A stretch of DNA of 64,000 nt, from the NCBI GenBank assembly GCA_964291465.2, contig OZ219941.1:124001-188000 (forward strand), written 5' to 3'. Of the stretch, positions 18,256-26,995 are shown in pieces. Each line of letters starts with the position of its first letter. The stretch's first letter is position 1. The notes beneath the pieces were generated by a model. It saw only the letters and a program-made list of their open reading frames with translations, was not told the origin of the DNA and searched no databases. The translations under genes and the position numbers were made by a program. The DNA comes from JAGWBJ01 sp964291465 (GTDB taxonomy: Bacteria; Chloroflexota; Dehalococcoidia; Lucifugimonadales; JAGWBF01).

Positions 18256-19245
18256 TCAGGCCCGTCCCATGGCGGTGCGCCGCCTGGGGAGAAGGCGCAT
18301 GCGGGCCCACGTGGAGAGGAAGAGAAGGGCCTTTCGCGTCCGGGACAGGGACGGCCGCCGGGAGAGGACGTCGTAGCCCTGCCTCTCTATGGCGCGGAGG
18401 ACGGCGGCGCCGCCGGCGGTGAACAGCGCCACGTCCAGCCTGATGCGGCCGTCCAGTGTATCCACCAGCTCCAGGCCCTCCTGGAACAGTGTCCGGGCCC
18501 GGTCCACCTGGAAGGCCATCAGCCGGCGAAACTCGTCGTTGACGACCCCCCGGGCCAGGTCGTCCTCCCCGTAGCCGAAGCGGGCCATGTCCTCCATGGG
18601 TATGTAGATCCGGCCCATGCGGTAGTCCCTGGCCACGTCCTGCCAGAAGTTGGCAAGCTGGAGGGCCGTGCAGGTCAGGTCCGACAGCCGCTGCCTCTCC
18701 TCGTCCCGGTACCCGAAGAGGTAGAGGAACAGCCGGCCCACGGGGTTGGCCGAGTGGTCACAGTAGTGGGCCAGCTCCGAGTAGGTCTCGTAGCGGTGCT
18801 TCCGCTGCTCCATCCGGTTGGCCTCGATGAGCTTGAGGAAGGGCTCTCTGGGGATATCGAAGCGGCGGACCGTGTCCTGAAGGGCGACCATCACCGGGTG
18901 GGACGGCTCCCCATCGTAGCAGGCGTGCAGCTCCCCCTCCCAGGCGTCGAGTAGGGCCAGCTTGACGGGCCGCAGGTCCGAGGCCGGCTCCAGCCCGGCG
19001 GCGGCGGGGGGACGCCACCCCGCCTGGCCCAGGGACTGGGACAGCCCCTCTGCGCTCTCGTCGCCCAGGTCGTCGACCCAGCGGCAGTAGGCGTAGACGG
19101 CTTGGACGTAGCGGCGGGTGGCCCTGGGGATGAGCATGGAGCCCACCGTGAAGTTCTCATAGTGGGTCCGCGCCAGGCCCTCGCAGTACCGGAAAGCGGC
19201 CTCGCGGCTGTGGGCCCGGGGGTCGGCGGCGGTCACGGGTCCCAT
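18256..19245 (-). CDS. hpnC: Hydroxysqualene synthase (squalene/phytoene synthase family)
   Basis: A 329-residue paralogue of HpnD that converts presqualene diphosphate to hydroxysqualene. It shows the N-terminal ENFTVGSMLIPRATR block typical of HpnC, YAYCRWVDDLGDE as the first Asp-rich motif, and ANFWQDVARDYRMGRIYIPMEDM as the second. ATG 19245 is ten bases after the stop of the cyclase-YjbQ gene. A longer reading to 19425 would run antisense-like residues without family similarity. Confidence 0.92.
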   Translation of the reverse strand: MGPVTAADPRAHSREAAFRYCEGLARTHYENFTVGSMLIPRATRRYVQAVYAYCRWVDDLGDESAEGLSQSLGQAGWRPPAAAGLEPASDLRPVKLALLDAWEGELHACYDGEPSHPVMVALQDTVRRFDIPREPFLKLIEANRMEQRKHRYETYSELAHYCDHSANPVGRLFLYLFGYRDEERQRLSDLTCTALQLANFWQDVARDYRMGRIYIPMEDMARFGYGEDDLARGVVNDEFRRLMAFQVDRARTLFQEGLELVDTLDGRIRLDVALFTAGGAAVLRAIERQGYDVLSRRPSLSRTRKALLFLSTWARMRLLPRRRTAMGRA

Positions 19246-19255
19246 GGGCGGGCGC

Positions 19256-21919
19256 TCACCGTCCCAGGACCTGGACCACCACCTCTCTGGGACGGGGATG
19301 GTCCAGCTCGATGAAGAAGATGCTCTGGTAGGTGCCGAAGCGCATGGCGCCGTCGACGATGGGGATGGTCTCACTGGTGCCCAGGAACAGGTGCTGGCAG
19401 TGGGCGTGGCCGTTGGGGGCCTCATCGGGGTTCATGTTCACCGTGCGGACCGAGAAGTCGTTGTGCCTGTATTCGGCGTGGCGCGGCGACAGCCTCTCCA
19501 GGAGGCCCTCCATGTCCTCGACCAGCAGGGGCTCGTTCTCGTTGAGCTTGACCGCGGCGGTGGTGTGCTTGGAGAAGACGACGACGAAGCCGTGGGTCAC
19601 GCCCGAGTCGGCCACACAGTCGCGGACCTGCTCGGTGATGTCCATGAACTCGGTGTGCCGGGTGGCCTGCATCTTGAGGCAGTAGTCCTTGATGACCAGC
19701 CCCTGCCCCGGGGGCGCCATGTCGATCCTCCCCAGGGACGGGCCCGCCGTTGGATCGCCCGCGCCGTTCGACCCGCCGTTCCTAGATTTGGCGAGCGTGT
19801 CCGTATCCGTCTCTCGAGTGAATCTGTCATCCATCGCCTTCCCCCTCCCGCCGTTCGGCCCGTTGTTGTGCCGCGCGCCCACATCCAGGGAGTGGCCTCC
19901 CTGGACTCTCCCTCCCGCCAGGTCGAGATACCTGCCCAGGGCCAGCAGGGGCCACAGATTGCGGTACATGTGATAGTTGATCATGAACCCCACGGGCATA
20001 TCCAGTCCCTGGTAGCCTTCCTCACCCGGTCTGGGCAGGCGTGCCAGCCTCTCGCCGACGCCGTAGCCCGGGAACCCGGTACCGGTGAAGTAGGGCTCAT
20101 CCCACGAGCCGTCCTCCTGCTGGGTGTCCATCAGGTATTGAACGCCCCTGACCACCGCCCGGTGGTCGAGGGCCTCCCTTCCTAGCCCGGCCAGCAGGGC
20201 CAGCAGCGCCCAGGCCGTCTGGGACGCGGTGCTGGGCCCCACCCCCCTGAGGGTGGGGTCCACGTAGGAGCCGCAGCTCTCCCCCCAGCCCCCGTCGTCG
20301 TTCTGGTGGTCCACCACCCAGTCTATCGCCCTTGTAACGTACTCCTGGGACATGTCCTCGCCGATGGCCTCCAGGGCGGGGAGCACCGCCCCCGTGCCAT
20401 AGATGTAGTTGACTCCCCAGCGGCCGAACCAGGCGCCGTCGGGCTCCTGCTCGCCACGGATGTACTCGTAGGCCCGCTTGACGGCGGGCAGGTCCCTGTC
20501 CAGCCCCAGCTTGCCCATCATCTCGACCACGTGGGCGGTGACGTCGGCGCTGGGCGGGTCCAAAGCCTCCCCGAAGTCGGCGAAGGGTATCTTGGCGATG
20601 TAGGCCTTGGTGTTGTCCTTGTCGAAGGCCGCCCACCCCCCGTTGGAGGACTGCATGCTGAGCAGCCAGTCGGCGCCCAGCTTTATGGACTGGGTCCGCC
20701 GCCGCTCGTCGTCCCCCCGCTGGCGGATGGCGTTGAGGGCCATGATAACCTCGGACACGTCGTCGAGGTCGGGGTAGTTGTCGTTATCGAACTCGAAGGC
20801 CCAGCCTCCCGGGAGGGCCTTCTTGTTCTTCACCTGCCAGTCGCCGCCGTTGAGGATCTGGTTCTTGACCAGCCAGCGGCCCGCCTGCTGAATGCGCGGG
20901 TCGTCGGGGGCCACGCCGGAGTCCAGGAGCGCGATGGCGACCAGGGCCGTATCCCACACGGGCGAGATGCAGGCCTGCACCCTGAGGGTGTCCTCCTCCT
21001 CGATGGCGTACCGCTCGAAGGCCTCCAGCCCCTTCTTCATTACCGGGTGGTCCATGGAGTAGCCCAGGTGCTTCAGAGCGATAAGCGAGTAGACCCACGG
21101 CGGCTGTATCCCGCCCCAGCAGCCGTCGGCCTCCTGGCGGGCCAGGATCCACTCGACGGCCTTGGAGATGGCGAGCCCCCGCCCCGGCTTTATGGGCGAC
21201 CGCTCGTACCAGCGGCTGAGCTTGTCGGTCATGTGAAAGAGGCCGCGCCAGCTCATGAGGCTGCCGGGCCTGGGCAGGGAGTAGTCGGTCCGGTCCCTGG
21301 GCTCGGGGAACAGCTCGTCTATCCTGGCCGACTCCGGGATGGGCTTGACGGGCCGTCCGGTCAGGATAATGAGCAGGGGGACGATGGTGGCCCGGGCCCA
21401 GCTTGCGAACTCGTACAGGTTGAAGGGGGACCAGTTGGGCAGGAACATGAGCTCCGGCGGCATGGCCGGGGTGCCCTTCCACTCCCATTGGCCGAACATG
21501 GAGAGCCATATCTTGGTGAATATCCGAACCCGGGGCACTCCTCCCTTGGAGAGGATGAAGTTCCTCGCCCGCACCATGTTGGGGGCGTCGGCGGAGACCC
21601 CGGCAAGCTTGAGGGCGAAATAGCACTCCACCGACGTGCTCAGGTTCCCCGGGGAGTCCAGGTATTGGCCCCAGGAGCCGTCGCTGCGCTGCTTGCTCAG
21701 TATGAAGTTGACCAGCTTCCTCCACCTGGCCTCGTCCACCACGTCCAGGAAGTAGGTCAGCATGAGGTACTCGGCCTCCATGGTGGGGTTGGACTCCAGC
21801 TCCCCCCACCAGTAGCCGTCGGGGTGCTGTCGAGACCATATGTGCTCCTGTGCACGTGCGACGGTCTCCCGCACGGAAGCCCGTACTTCGGCCTCGGTCT
21901 TGACTCTCACGTTCTCCAT
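19256..21919 (-). CDS. shc: Squalene-hopene cyclase with C-terminal YjbQ/UPF0047 domain (fusion)
   Basis: One uninterrupted 887-residue frame. Residues 1-670 form a squalene-hopene cyclase: the catalytic DxDD motif is at Asp384-Asp387 and at least five QW repeats are visible (e.g. QSSNGGW, QNDDGGWGES, QEDGSWDEP). Cyclisation of squalene to hopene takes place at the inner membrane face. Residues 734-887 match the YjbQ (UPF0047) family: HTTAAVKLNENEP, NGHAHCQHLFLG and GTYQSIFFIELD. A Gly/Asn-rich linker joins them. An in-frame ATG at 19834, preceded by a GGGAGGGGGAAGG ribosome-binding site, could also make YjbQ alone. Such a fusion is unusual. Confidence 0.93.
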   Translation of the reverse strand: MENVRVKTEAEVRASVRETVARAQEHIWSRQHPDGYWWGELESNPTMEAEYLMLTYFLDVVDEARWRKLVNFILSKQRSDGSWGQYLDSPGNLSTSVECYFALKLAGVSADAPNMVRARNFILSKGGVPRVRIFTKIWLSMFGQWEWKGTPAMPPELMFLPNWSPFNLYEFASWARATIVPLLIILTGRPVKPIPESARIDELFPEPRDRTDYSLPRPGSLMSWRGLFHMTDKLSRWYERSPIKPGRGLAISKAVEWILARQEADGCWGGIQPPWVYSLIALKHLGYSMDHPVMKKGLEAFERYAIEEEDTLRVQACISPVWDTALVAIALLDSGVAPDDPRIQQAGRWLVKNQILNGGDWQVKNKKALPGGWAFEFDNDNYPDLDDVSEVIMALNAIRQRGDDERRRTQSIKLGADWLLSMQSSNGGWAAFDKDNTKAYIAKIPFADFGEALDPPSADVTAHVVEMMGKLGLDRDLPAVKRAYEYIRGEQEPDGAWFGRWGVNYIYGTGAVLPALEAIGEDMSQEYVTRAIDWVVDHQNDDGGWGESCGSYVDPTLRGVGPSTASQTAWALLALLAGLGREALDHRAVVRGVQYLMDTQQEDGSWDEPYFTGTGFPGYGVGERLARLPRPGEEGYQGLDMPVGFMINYHMYRNLWPLLALGRYLDLAGGRVQGGHSLDVGARHNNGPNGGRGKAMDDRFTRETDTDTLAKSRNGGSNGAGDPTAGPSLGRIDMAPPGQGLVIKDYCLKMQATRHTEFMDITEQVRDCVADSGVTHGFVVVFSKHTTAAVKLNENEPLLVEDMEGLLERLSPRHAEYRHNDFSVRTVNMNPDEAPNGHAHCQHLFLGTSETIPIVDGAMRFGTYQSIFFIELDHPRPREVVVQVLGR

Positions 21920-21968
21920 ATGTCGCCTCTCAGCGCCCCTCCTTTCTTCAGTAGTCGTACCCGGGTCG

Positions 21969-22952
21969 TCAGGCGTACCCGTGCTCCCGAAACCACCTCA
22001 CCGCCTTTTCCAGGGCCCCCTCCACGGGACTCTGGGGGACGCCCAACGTCTCCACTGCCTTTCTACAGTCGACGTACATGGGCTTCCGGGACACCTTCAG
22101 CCCCTCCACCGGTATCGCCGGCTCCCTCCGCAGGACCATGCCCTCCACCACCTGGTCGACGTATCCGGCGGCGATCGCCATCCACGTGGGCAGCTTCAGC
22201 CTGGGCGCCCTCCTGCCGGTCAATCCCTCCAGGACGCCGAACACCTGGGCCAGGGTCATGTTCCTGTTTCCGAGCAGGTACCTCTCTCCGGGTTTCCCGT
22301 TCTCCAGCGCCATGACGTGGCCCGCGCCGACGTCCTCCACGTCCACCACGTTCATCCCCGCGTCCACGTAGGCGGGGACACGGCCCCGGATGAAGTCCAG
22401 CACCATGCGGCCCGTCGGCGTCGGCTTAACGTCCCAGGGCCCTATGGGGGTGGTGGGATTGACTACCACCACCGGCAGGCCACGCCCGGCCAGGTCCAGG
22501 GCCTCCTGCTCCGCCTGGTACTTGGACCGCTTGTAGTGGCCCACCAGCTCCTCGGGCGAGGCGCTCACCTCCTCGGTCCCCAGGCCGCCCTTTGGTATGT
22601 GGACCGTCGAGACGGTGCTGGTGTACACGCACCGGCCCACGCCGGCCTTCAGGGCTTCTTCCAGGACGACCTTGGTCCCCGAGACGTTCACGTCGTATAT
22701 GACACCGGGGTCCCTGGCCCAGAACGTGTACGCGGCGGCGCAGTGGACGACGCCGTCGCACCCACGGAGCCCCCGGGAGACCGATTCCCTGTCCCGTATG
22801 TCTCCCGGGACCGTCTCGAAGCCCGTGTCCTTCAGATTTAAGGTGCTGCTCCCGGGCCTCACCAGGGCCCTGACACTATGCCCGGAAGCCTCCAGGGACC
22901 GGGCCACGTTGGCGCCCACGAAACCCGTGGCCCCGGTCAACAGTACCTTCAT
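21969..22952 (-). CDS. hpnA: Hopanoid-associated NAD-dependent sugar epimerase
   Basis: A 327-residue extended SDR. The start LLTGATGFVGANVARSL is the NAD-binding motif, YTSTVSTVHIP gives the Ser region, YKRSKYQAEQEAL the YxxxK pair, and NPTTPIGPWDVKPTPTG is a hallmark of the HpnA group found in hopanoid clusters. The exact sugar substrate in hopanoid side-chain synthesis is unsettled. The gene sits between hpnG and the cyclase in the same operon. Confidence 0.9.
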   Translation of the reverse strand: MKVLLTGATGFVGANVARSLEASGHSVRALVRPGSSTLNLKDTGFETVPGDIRDRESVSRGLRGCDGVVHCAAAYTFWARDPGVIYDVNVSGTKVVLEEALKAGVGRCVYTSTVSTVHIPKGGLGTEEVSASPEELVGHYKRSKYQAEQEALDLAGRGLPVVVVNPTTPIGPWDVKPTPTGRMVLDFIRGRVPAYVDAGMNVVDVEDVGAGHVMALENGKPGERYLLGNRNMTLAQVFGVLEGLTGRRAPRLKLPTWMAIAAGYVDQVVEGMVLRREPAIPVEGLKVSRKPMYVDCRKAVETLGVPQSPVEGALEKAVRWFREHGYA

Positions 22953-22973
22953 CCATGCTCCCGGAACCCTGCT

Positions 22974-23723
22974 CTAACCTCGAGGGCCGCTGCCGGCCCC
23001 GACCGCGGCTGCCCGGGGCCGCGAGTCGACCGTTTCCAGAAAGGCCCCTTCCAGAAAGGACATTACGAAGGGCGTCAGGCTGCTCCGGGCCTGGCGCACC
23101 TGGCCACGGAGCCTGGCGACGGCGGGAAAGTGGCGGGGCCGCGCCGCCAGCCCCAGGGCCACACGGGCGGCCTGGACGAAAAGACCCCTGTCGCCCAGCT
23201 CCGCCACGAAAGGCGGCAGATCCTGGGCGGCCACGTCCAGCACGGAGCGCACGCTGAGGAAAGGCACACCGCGGCGGGCGCACTCCCGGGCCAGCCAGTA
23301 GTCCTCCATCGTCACCGCCACGGCCCCGGTCTGCCGGCCGTGGGAGCGCTTCTCCCCGGCGGTGCACAGGGCCGCCTCTACGGTGAGGGTGTCCCCCGTC
23401 CGCCAGCGGGCCCCGGACCGCTCCAGCGCGGCTTCGGCGGCCCGGAGAAGGCCCCGGTCGCACTCGATGGGGTCGCCGCCTCCCGCGGTCAGCAGGCGTC
23501 TCGCCGCCACCAGGTCGCCCGTTTCCAGGCCGTCATGGAGGGCTCCCGCGAAGCCCACGGCCAGGACCCCGTCGACGTGCGGGCGCCCGTCCAGGAAGGA
23601 CCCCAGCGTGGCGGGGGCCCGGGTCCCGCCGACGCCGGTGACGCAGGCAAGGGAGCGCGCGGAAGCGCCGGACCGCGTGACGGCCTGCGCTTCCCGCTTC
23701 ATCGGAGCCGCGATTACGATCAA
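22974..23723 (-). CDS. hpnG: Hopanoid-associated phosphorylase/nucleosidase
   Basis: A 249-residue protein of the purine nucleoside phosphorylase/MTA nucleosidase fold. VLAVGFAGALHDGLETGDLV and VTMEDYWLARECARRGVPFLSVRSVLDVA are the base- and ribose-binding blocks. HpnG removes adenine from adenosylhopane, leading to ribosylhopane and then bacteriohopanetetrol. It begins 21 bases after hpnH, which makes its substrate. The start is TTG at 23723, or possibly the ATG seven codons later. Confidence 0.87.
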   Translation of the reverse strand: MIVIAAPMKREAQAVTRSGASARSLACVTGVGGTRAPATLGSFLDGRPHVDGVLAVGFAGALHDGLETGDLVAARRLLTAGGGDPIECDRGLLRAAEAALERSGARWRTGDTLTVEAALCTAGEKRSHGRQTGAVAVTMEDYWLARECARRGVPFLSVRSVLDVAAQDLPPFVAELGDRGLFVQAARVALGLAARPRHFPAVARLRGQVRQARSSLTPFVMSFLEGAFLETVDSRPRAAAVGAGSGPRG

Positions 23724-23744
23724 CGACCGTTCCTCTATAGCGTC

Positions 23745-24785
23745 CTAGGCTGCGGTGATGCCGCTCTTGCTCACCGCCCCGGACTTGATCAGCGTTACCC
23801 AGTCCCTCGGGCTGGATATGGCGTTGAAGATGGTGGCCGACTCGAAGCCGCAGTGCATCATGCAGCCCGCGCACCTGGGGTCCTTGCCGACGCCGTACTT
23901 CTCCCACAGCTCCTTGTCGAAGAGCTGCTTCACGTCCTGGACGTGCTCGTCGGCCAGGGGGTAGCAGGGCTTTCTCCACCCCATTACCGTGTAGGTGGGG
24001 TTGGAGTAGGCGGTGCACTGGTACTCCCGCTCCCCCCGGAGGAAGTTGAGGTACAGGGGGTTGTTGTAAAGCCTCAGGCCGTCGACCTTGTTCTCGTCGA
24101 GGATATCCTTGAAGGCGTCCCTGGACTCCTTCCGCGTCAGGAAGAGGTCGTGGTCGGGGGCGTGCTCGTAGTCGTAGCCGGGCGACACCATGCACCCCTC
24201 GACCCCCAGCTCGGTCATGTCCTTGAAGAGGGCGTGGATGTCCTCGACGTCGCACCCCCGGAAGATGGTGGTGTTGGTGCAGACCCGGTAGCCGCCGTCC
24301 AGGGCCGCCTCGATGGCCTGCCTGGCCCTGCGGAACACGCCCTTGCGGGCCACGAACTCGTCGTGCTTCTCCTCCATGCCGTCCATGTGGACGACCCACG
24401 ACAGGTACTTGGAGGGGGGCACCTTCTTCATGACCCTCTCCAGCAGCAGGCCGTTGGTGCAGCAGTATACGAAGTACCTGCGGCGGACCAGCTCGTTGAT
24501 TATCTCGTCGATCTTGGGGTGTATCGTGGGCTCCCCGCCGGCGATGGAGACGATGGGCGCGCCGGAGCTCTCCACGGCGCTTACCGCCTCGTCCACGGGC
24601 ATCATCTTGTCCATTACGGACCTGTACTCGTGTATCCGGCCGCAGCCGATGCACGCCAGGTTGCACATCTCCAGGGGCTCCAGCATGGTCACCAGGGGAA
24701 ACCGCTTTCGGCCCGTGAAGCGGTTCTTGAGCATGTACCATGCCAGCCTGACCGACAGCTCCATGGGCCGCGTCGCTCTCTTCAT
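23745..24785 (-). CDS. hpnH: Adenosyl-hopene transferase (radical SAM)
   Basis: A 346-residue radical SAM enzyme that adds the 5'-deoxyadenosyl group to hopene, the first side-chain step of extended hopanoids. The cluster-binding CNLACIGC motif (CxxxCxxC), IVSIAGGEPTIHP, and the C-terminal auxiliary cysteines in CAGCMMHCGFE are visible. ATG 24785 was chosen because HpnH proteins start about here; an upstream in-frame GTG/TTG would add about 32 unrelated residues. The gene follows the prenyl synthase by 38 bases. Confidence 0.93.
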   Translation of the reverse strand: MKRATRPMELSVRLAWYMLKNRFTGRKRFPLVTMLEPLEMCNLACIGCGRIHEYRSVMDKMMPVDEAVSAVESSGAPIVSIAGGEPTIHPKIDEIINELVRRRYFVYCCTNGLLLERVMKKVPPSKYLSWVVHMDGMEEKHDEFVARKGVFRRARQAIEAALDGGYRVCTNTTIFRGCDVEDIHALFKDMTELGVEGCMVSPGYDYEHAPDHDLFLTRKESRDAFKDILDENKVDGLRLYNNPLYLNFLRGEREYQCTAYSNPTYTVMGWRKPCYPLADEHVQDVKQLFDKELWEKYGVGKDPRCAGCMMHCGFESATIFNAISSPRDWVTLIKSGAVSKSGITAA

Positions 24786-24823
24786 GTGTCCGTCCTTATC
24801 CTTCCGCCCGCATGCCTTGGACT

Positions 24824-25927
24824 TCAGTACTGCCGCGTCGCCAGAAACTCGGTCAGGAGGCGGACCTCCTCCCGGGCCCAATCGGGCATGGAGACCGAGT
24901 CCACTTCCTTCAACGCCAGCTCCGCCTGCTCCCTGGTCATCAGTTCAGCGTACTCCGCCACGTTCAGCTCGTCCAGAACGCCGAGCACGTCCTGCACGCA
25001 CTCGTCGTCCAGGGTCTCCCGACTGTAGGCCTCCACCAGCCTGTCCCTGGCGGGGCCGGGGGCCACGCTCAGCGCGTAGACCACGGGGAAGGACTTCTTC
25101 TTGCGGCGGATGTCGTTGCCCACCGACTTGCCCGTGGCCCCCTGGTCGCCCCAAATGCCCAGGATGTCGTCCCGGATCTGGAAGGCGCGGCCCAGCCGGC
25201 TGCCGCACCGGGAGAAGGCGCGGACCTCCTCGGGCTCGTCGGAGGCTATGAGGGCCCCCATCTCCATGCCGCAACGGATGAGGGCGCCCGTCTTCCGGGA
25301 GACCATCTGGAGATAGTCGTCAAGGCCGATGTCCAGCCTCCCCTCGAAGGTCAGGTCCGAGCACTGGCCCATGGTCATCTCCAGGTATCCGTTGGTCAGC
25401 AGCAGGGACGCCCCCACCGCCTTCTCGGGAGGGACGCCGCGCCGGGTGAGCCTCAGGGCGGCCAGGTCGGCAAGGGAGCGCATGGCGTTGCCCGCGACCA
25501 GCGCCTGGGGCTGCCCCCAGACGGACCATACGGAGGGCTGGTGGCGGCGCTCCACGTCCCCGTCCTGTATGTCGTCGTGGATGAGGGAGAAGTTGTGGAC
25601 CAGCTCCAGGGCGGCCGCGGCGGGCAGTCCCCGGCGCCAACCGTCGCCCAGGGCCTCGCAAGCGAAGAGGCACAGGGTCGGCCTCAGGGCCTTGCCCTGG
25701 GAGGATGGGGAGTCGACGTCGTTGCCCTGGGCGTCGGCCCAGCCCATGTGATAGCGGAGCATGGAGTAGAGGCCGCGGACTTCGCCGGCGGCGGGCATGA
25801 CGGGAACCGTGGCGTCCAGCTCGCTCTCCAGGTCATCCCGGTACCGGGAGAACATGGGGGGCAGCGTCGGCCCGGGGGGCTCCTGCGCCCTGGTTCCGGC
25901 CGTGCTCGTGCCAGGTGGGTTTATCAT
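24824..25927 (-). CDS. Polyprenyl diphosphate synthase (FPP/GGPP synthase family)
   Basis: A 367-residue trans-prenyl synthase that supplies farnesyl (or geranylgeranyl) diphosphate for squalene synthesis. The first Asp-rich motif DDIQD is at residues 118-122; the second reads DDILG (253-257), with Gly replacing the last Asp. KALRPTLCLFACEAL and the Lys-rich RRKKKSFPVVYAL are family blocks. ATG 25927 was chosen since a longer TTG-initiated version would overlap the -10 box at 25978-25983. It is the first gene of the hopanoid operon. Chain length cannot be assigned with confidence. Confidence 0.88.
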   Translation of the reverse strand: MINPPGTSTAGTRAQEPPGPTLPPMFSRYRDDLESELDATVPVMPAAGEVRGLYSMLRYHMGWADAQGNDVDSPSSQGKALRPTLCLFACEALGDGWRRGLPAAAALELVHNFSLIHDDIQDGDVERRHQPSVWSVWGQPQALVAGNAMRSLADLAALRLTRRGVPPEKAVGASLLLTNGYLEMTMGQCSDLTFEGRLDIGLDDYLQMVSRKTGALIRCGMEMGALIASDEPEEVRAFSRCGSRLGRAFQIRDDILGIWGDQGATGKSVGNDIRRKKKSFPVVYALSVAPGPARDRLVEAYSRETLDDECVQDVLGVLDELNVAEYAELMTREQAELALKEVDSVSMPDWAREEVRLLTEFLATRQY

Positions 25928-25977
25928 GGGCAGGCTAACACTCCCCCCGGGAGATACATCGGCAGACGATGTTTGAA

Positions 25978-26006
25978 ATGCTAACAAAGGGCCGGAGGGC
26001 TGTCAA
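25978..26006 (-). promoter_or_regulatory. Promoter for the hopanoid operon
   Basis: On the minus strand a perfect TTGACA -35 (26001-26006) and a TAGCAT -10 (25978-25983) are separated by exactly 17 bases. The predicted start site is about 45 bases ahead of the prenyl synthase ATG. Genes from here to about 13864 are tightly packed on the same strand. Confidence 0.72.
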
Positions 26007-26032
26007 TACGCTTAAGGGTACCGTCAAAACGT

Positions 26033-26956
26033 TCACGGTCCCAAGTCCCCTGCGGGCGGCTGCTGGCCCAACAGCAACGCTAGCTGCCGCGCATTGACGA
26101 TCCCCTGGTCCTGGTAGTTGGTGTTGAACAGGACGTGGGTAGTCCGCGTCTCTTCCTGGAGGCTGCGCAACCGCGGCACCCACTCCTCCAGCTCCTCGAC
26201 GGGATAGTAGTAGTCGAAGCGCTCCGAGGCCGCCTTCCCCATCCTCTCCCAGGTCCGGCTGTTCCTGCCGTGGAAGCGGACGTATCCCACGTCGGTAGTG
26301 GCGGCCGCGACGGGGGGCACAGAGGACTTGAATCCGGCCGGCGAATCGACGCACACGTAGGTGAGGCCGTGGTCGCGGAGGAACCCCAGCGTCCGTTCAG
26401 TGCCCCCGTCCTCCATCCACGCGGTGTTGCGAAACTCCACGGCCAGCCTGCAGCGGGGCAGTCTCTCCCGGCACTCCAGCAGGTGCTCCCTGTTGGAGCG
26501 GCCCGGGTGGAACCAGGGGGGGAACTGGAACAGCACCATGCCGAGCTTGCCCGCCTCCACGAGGGGCGACAGGGCGTCCAGGAACAGGGCCCACGTCTCC
26601 TGCCCGACGTCGGGCGGCAGGTCCTTCATGTACACCCGGCCCTTGTCCAGCAGGCCCCGGGGCAGCCCGGCCTGCAGGTCCCTGGGGAGGGCCCTCGGGT
26701 CCGCCACGTGTCCCGTGAACAGGGCGTAGGCCTTGACGTGGAAGATGAAGCCGGGGGGCGTGCGCTGGACCCACAGCTCGCTGTTGCGCCGGGATGGCAG
26801 GGCGTAGTAGGAGCTGTCCACCTCCACGATGGGGAAGTTCGCCGAGTAGTAGCGCAGGCGGGTCTCCGGCGTCTTGACAGGGGGCGGATAGAAGAGGCCG
26901 CTCTCCAGCAGGCTGCGGTCGGTCCAAGAGCAGGTGCCTATGAGTATGCGGCCCAT
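26033..26956 (-). CDS. DUF72 (YecE-like) domain protein
   Basis: A 307-residue TIM-barrel protein of the DUF72 family. It opens with LIGTCSWTDRSLLESG, has the strand VEVDSSYYALPS, then FIFHVKAYALFTGH, LAVEFRNTAWM, and near the end YVRFHGRNSRTW with FNTNYQDQGIVNA. The biochemical role of the family is unknown. It is about 60 residues longer than the shortest members. It ends just upstream of the hopanoid promoter and may be transcribed with the Ldh-family gene. Confidence 0.85.
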   Translation of the reverse strand: MGRILIGTCSWTDRSLLESGLFYPPPVKTPETRLRYYSANFPIVEVDSSYYALPSRRNSELWVQRTPPGFIFHVKAYALFTGHVADPRALPRDLQAGLPRGLLDKGRVYMKDLPPDVGQETWALFLDALSPLVEAGKLGMVLFQFPPWFHPGRSNREHLLECRERLPRCRLAVEFRNTAWMEDGGTERTLGFLRDHGLTYVCVDSPAGFKSSVPPVAAATTDVGYVRFHGRNSRTWERMGKAASERFDYYYPVEELEEWVPRLRSLQEETRTTHVLFNTNYQDQGIVNARQLALLLGQQPPAGDLGP

Positions 26957-26995
26957 GTCGTCCAGGCGAGGGAGGTGCGCGGCGGAGGGAGGCCC

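Noticed and set aside
22426..22761. Overlapping reading frame inside hpnA
   Set aside because: It is an Arg/Gly-rich shadow frame; hpnA motifs are intact in the main frame.
25928..25987. Longer N-terminus for the prenyl synthase from TTG 25987
   Set aside because: It would overlap the -10 box of the promoter at 25978-26006.
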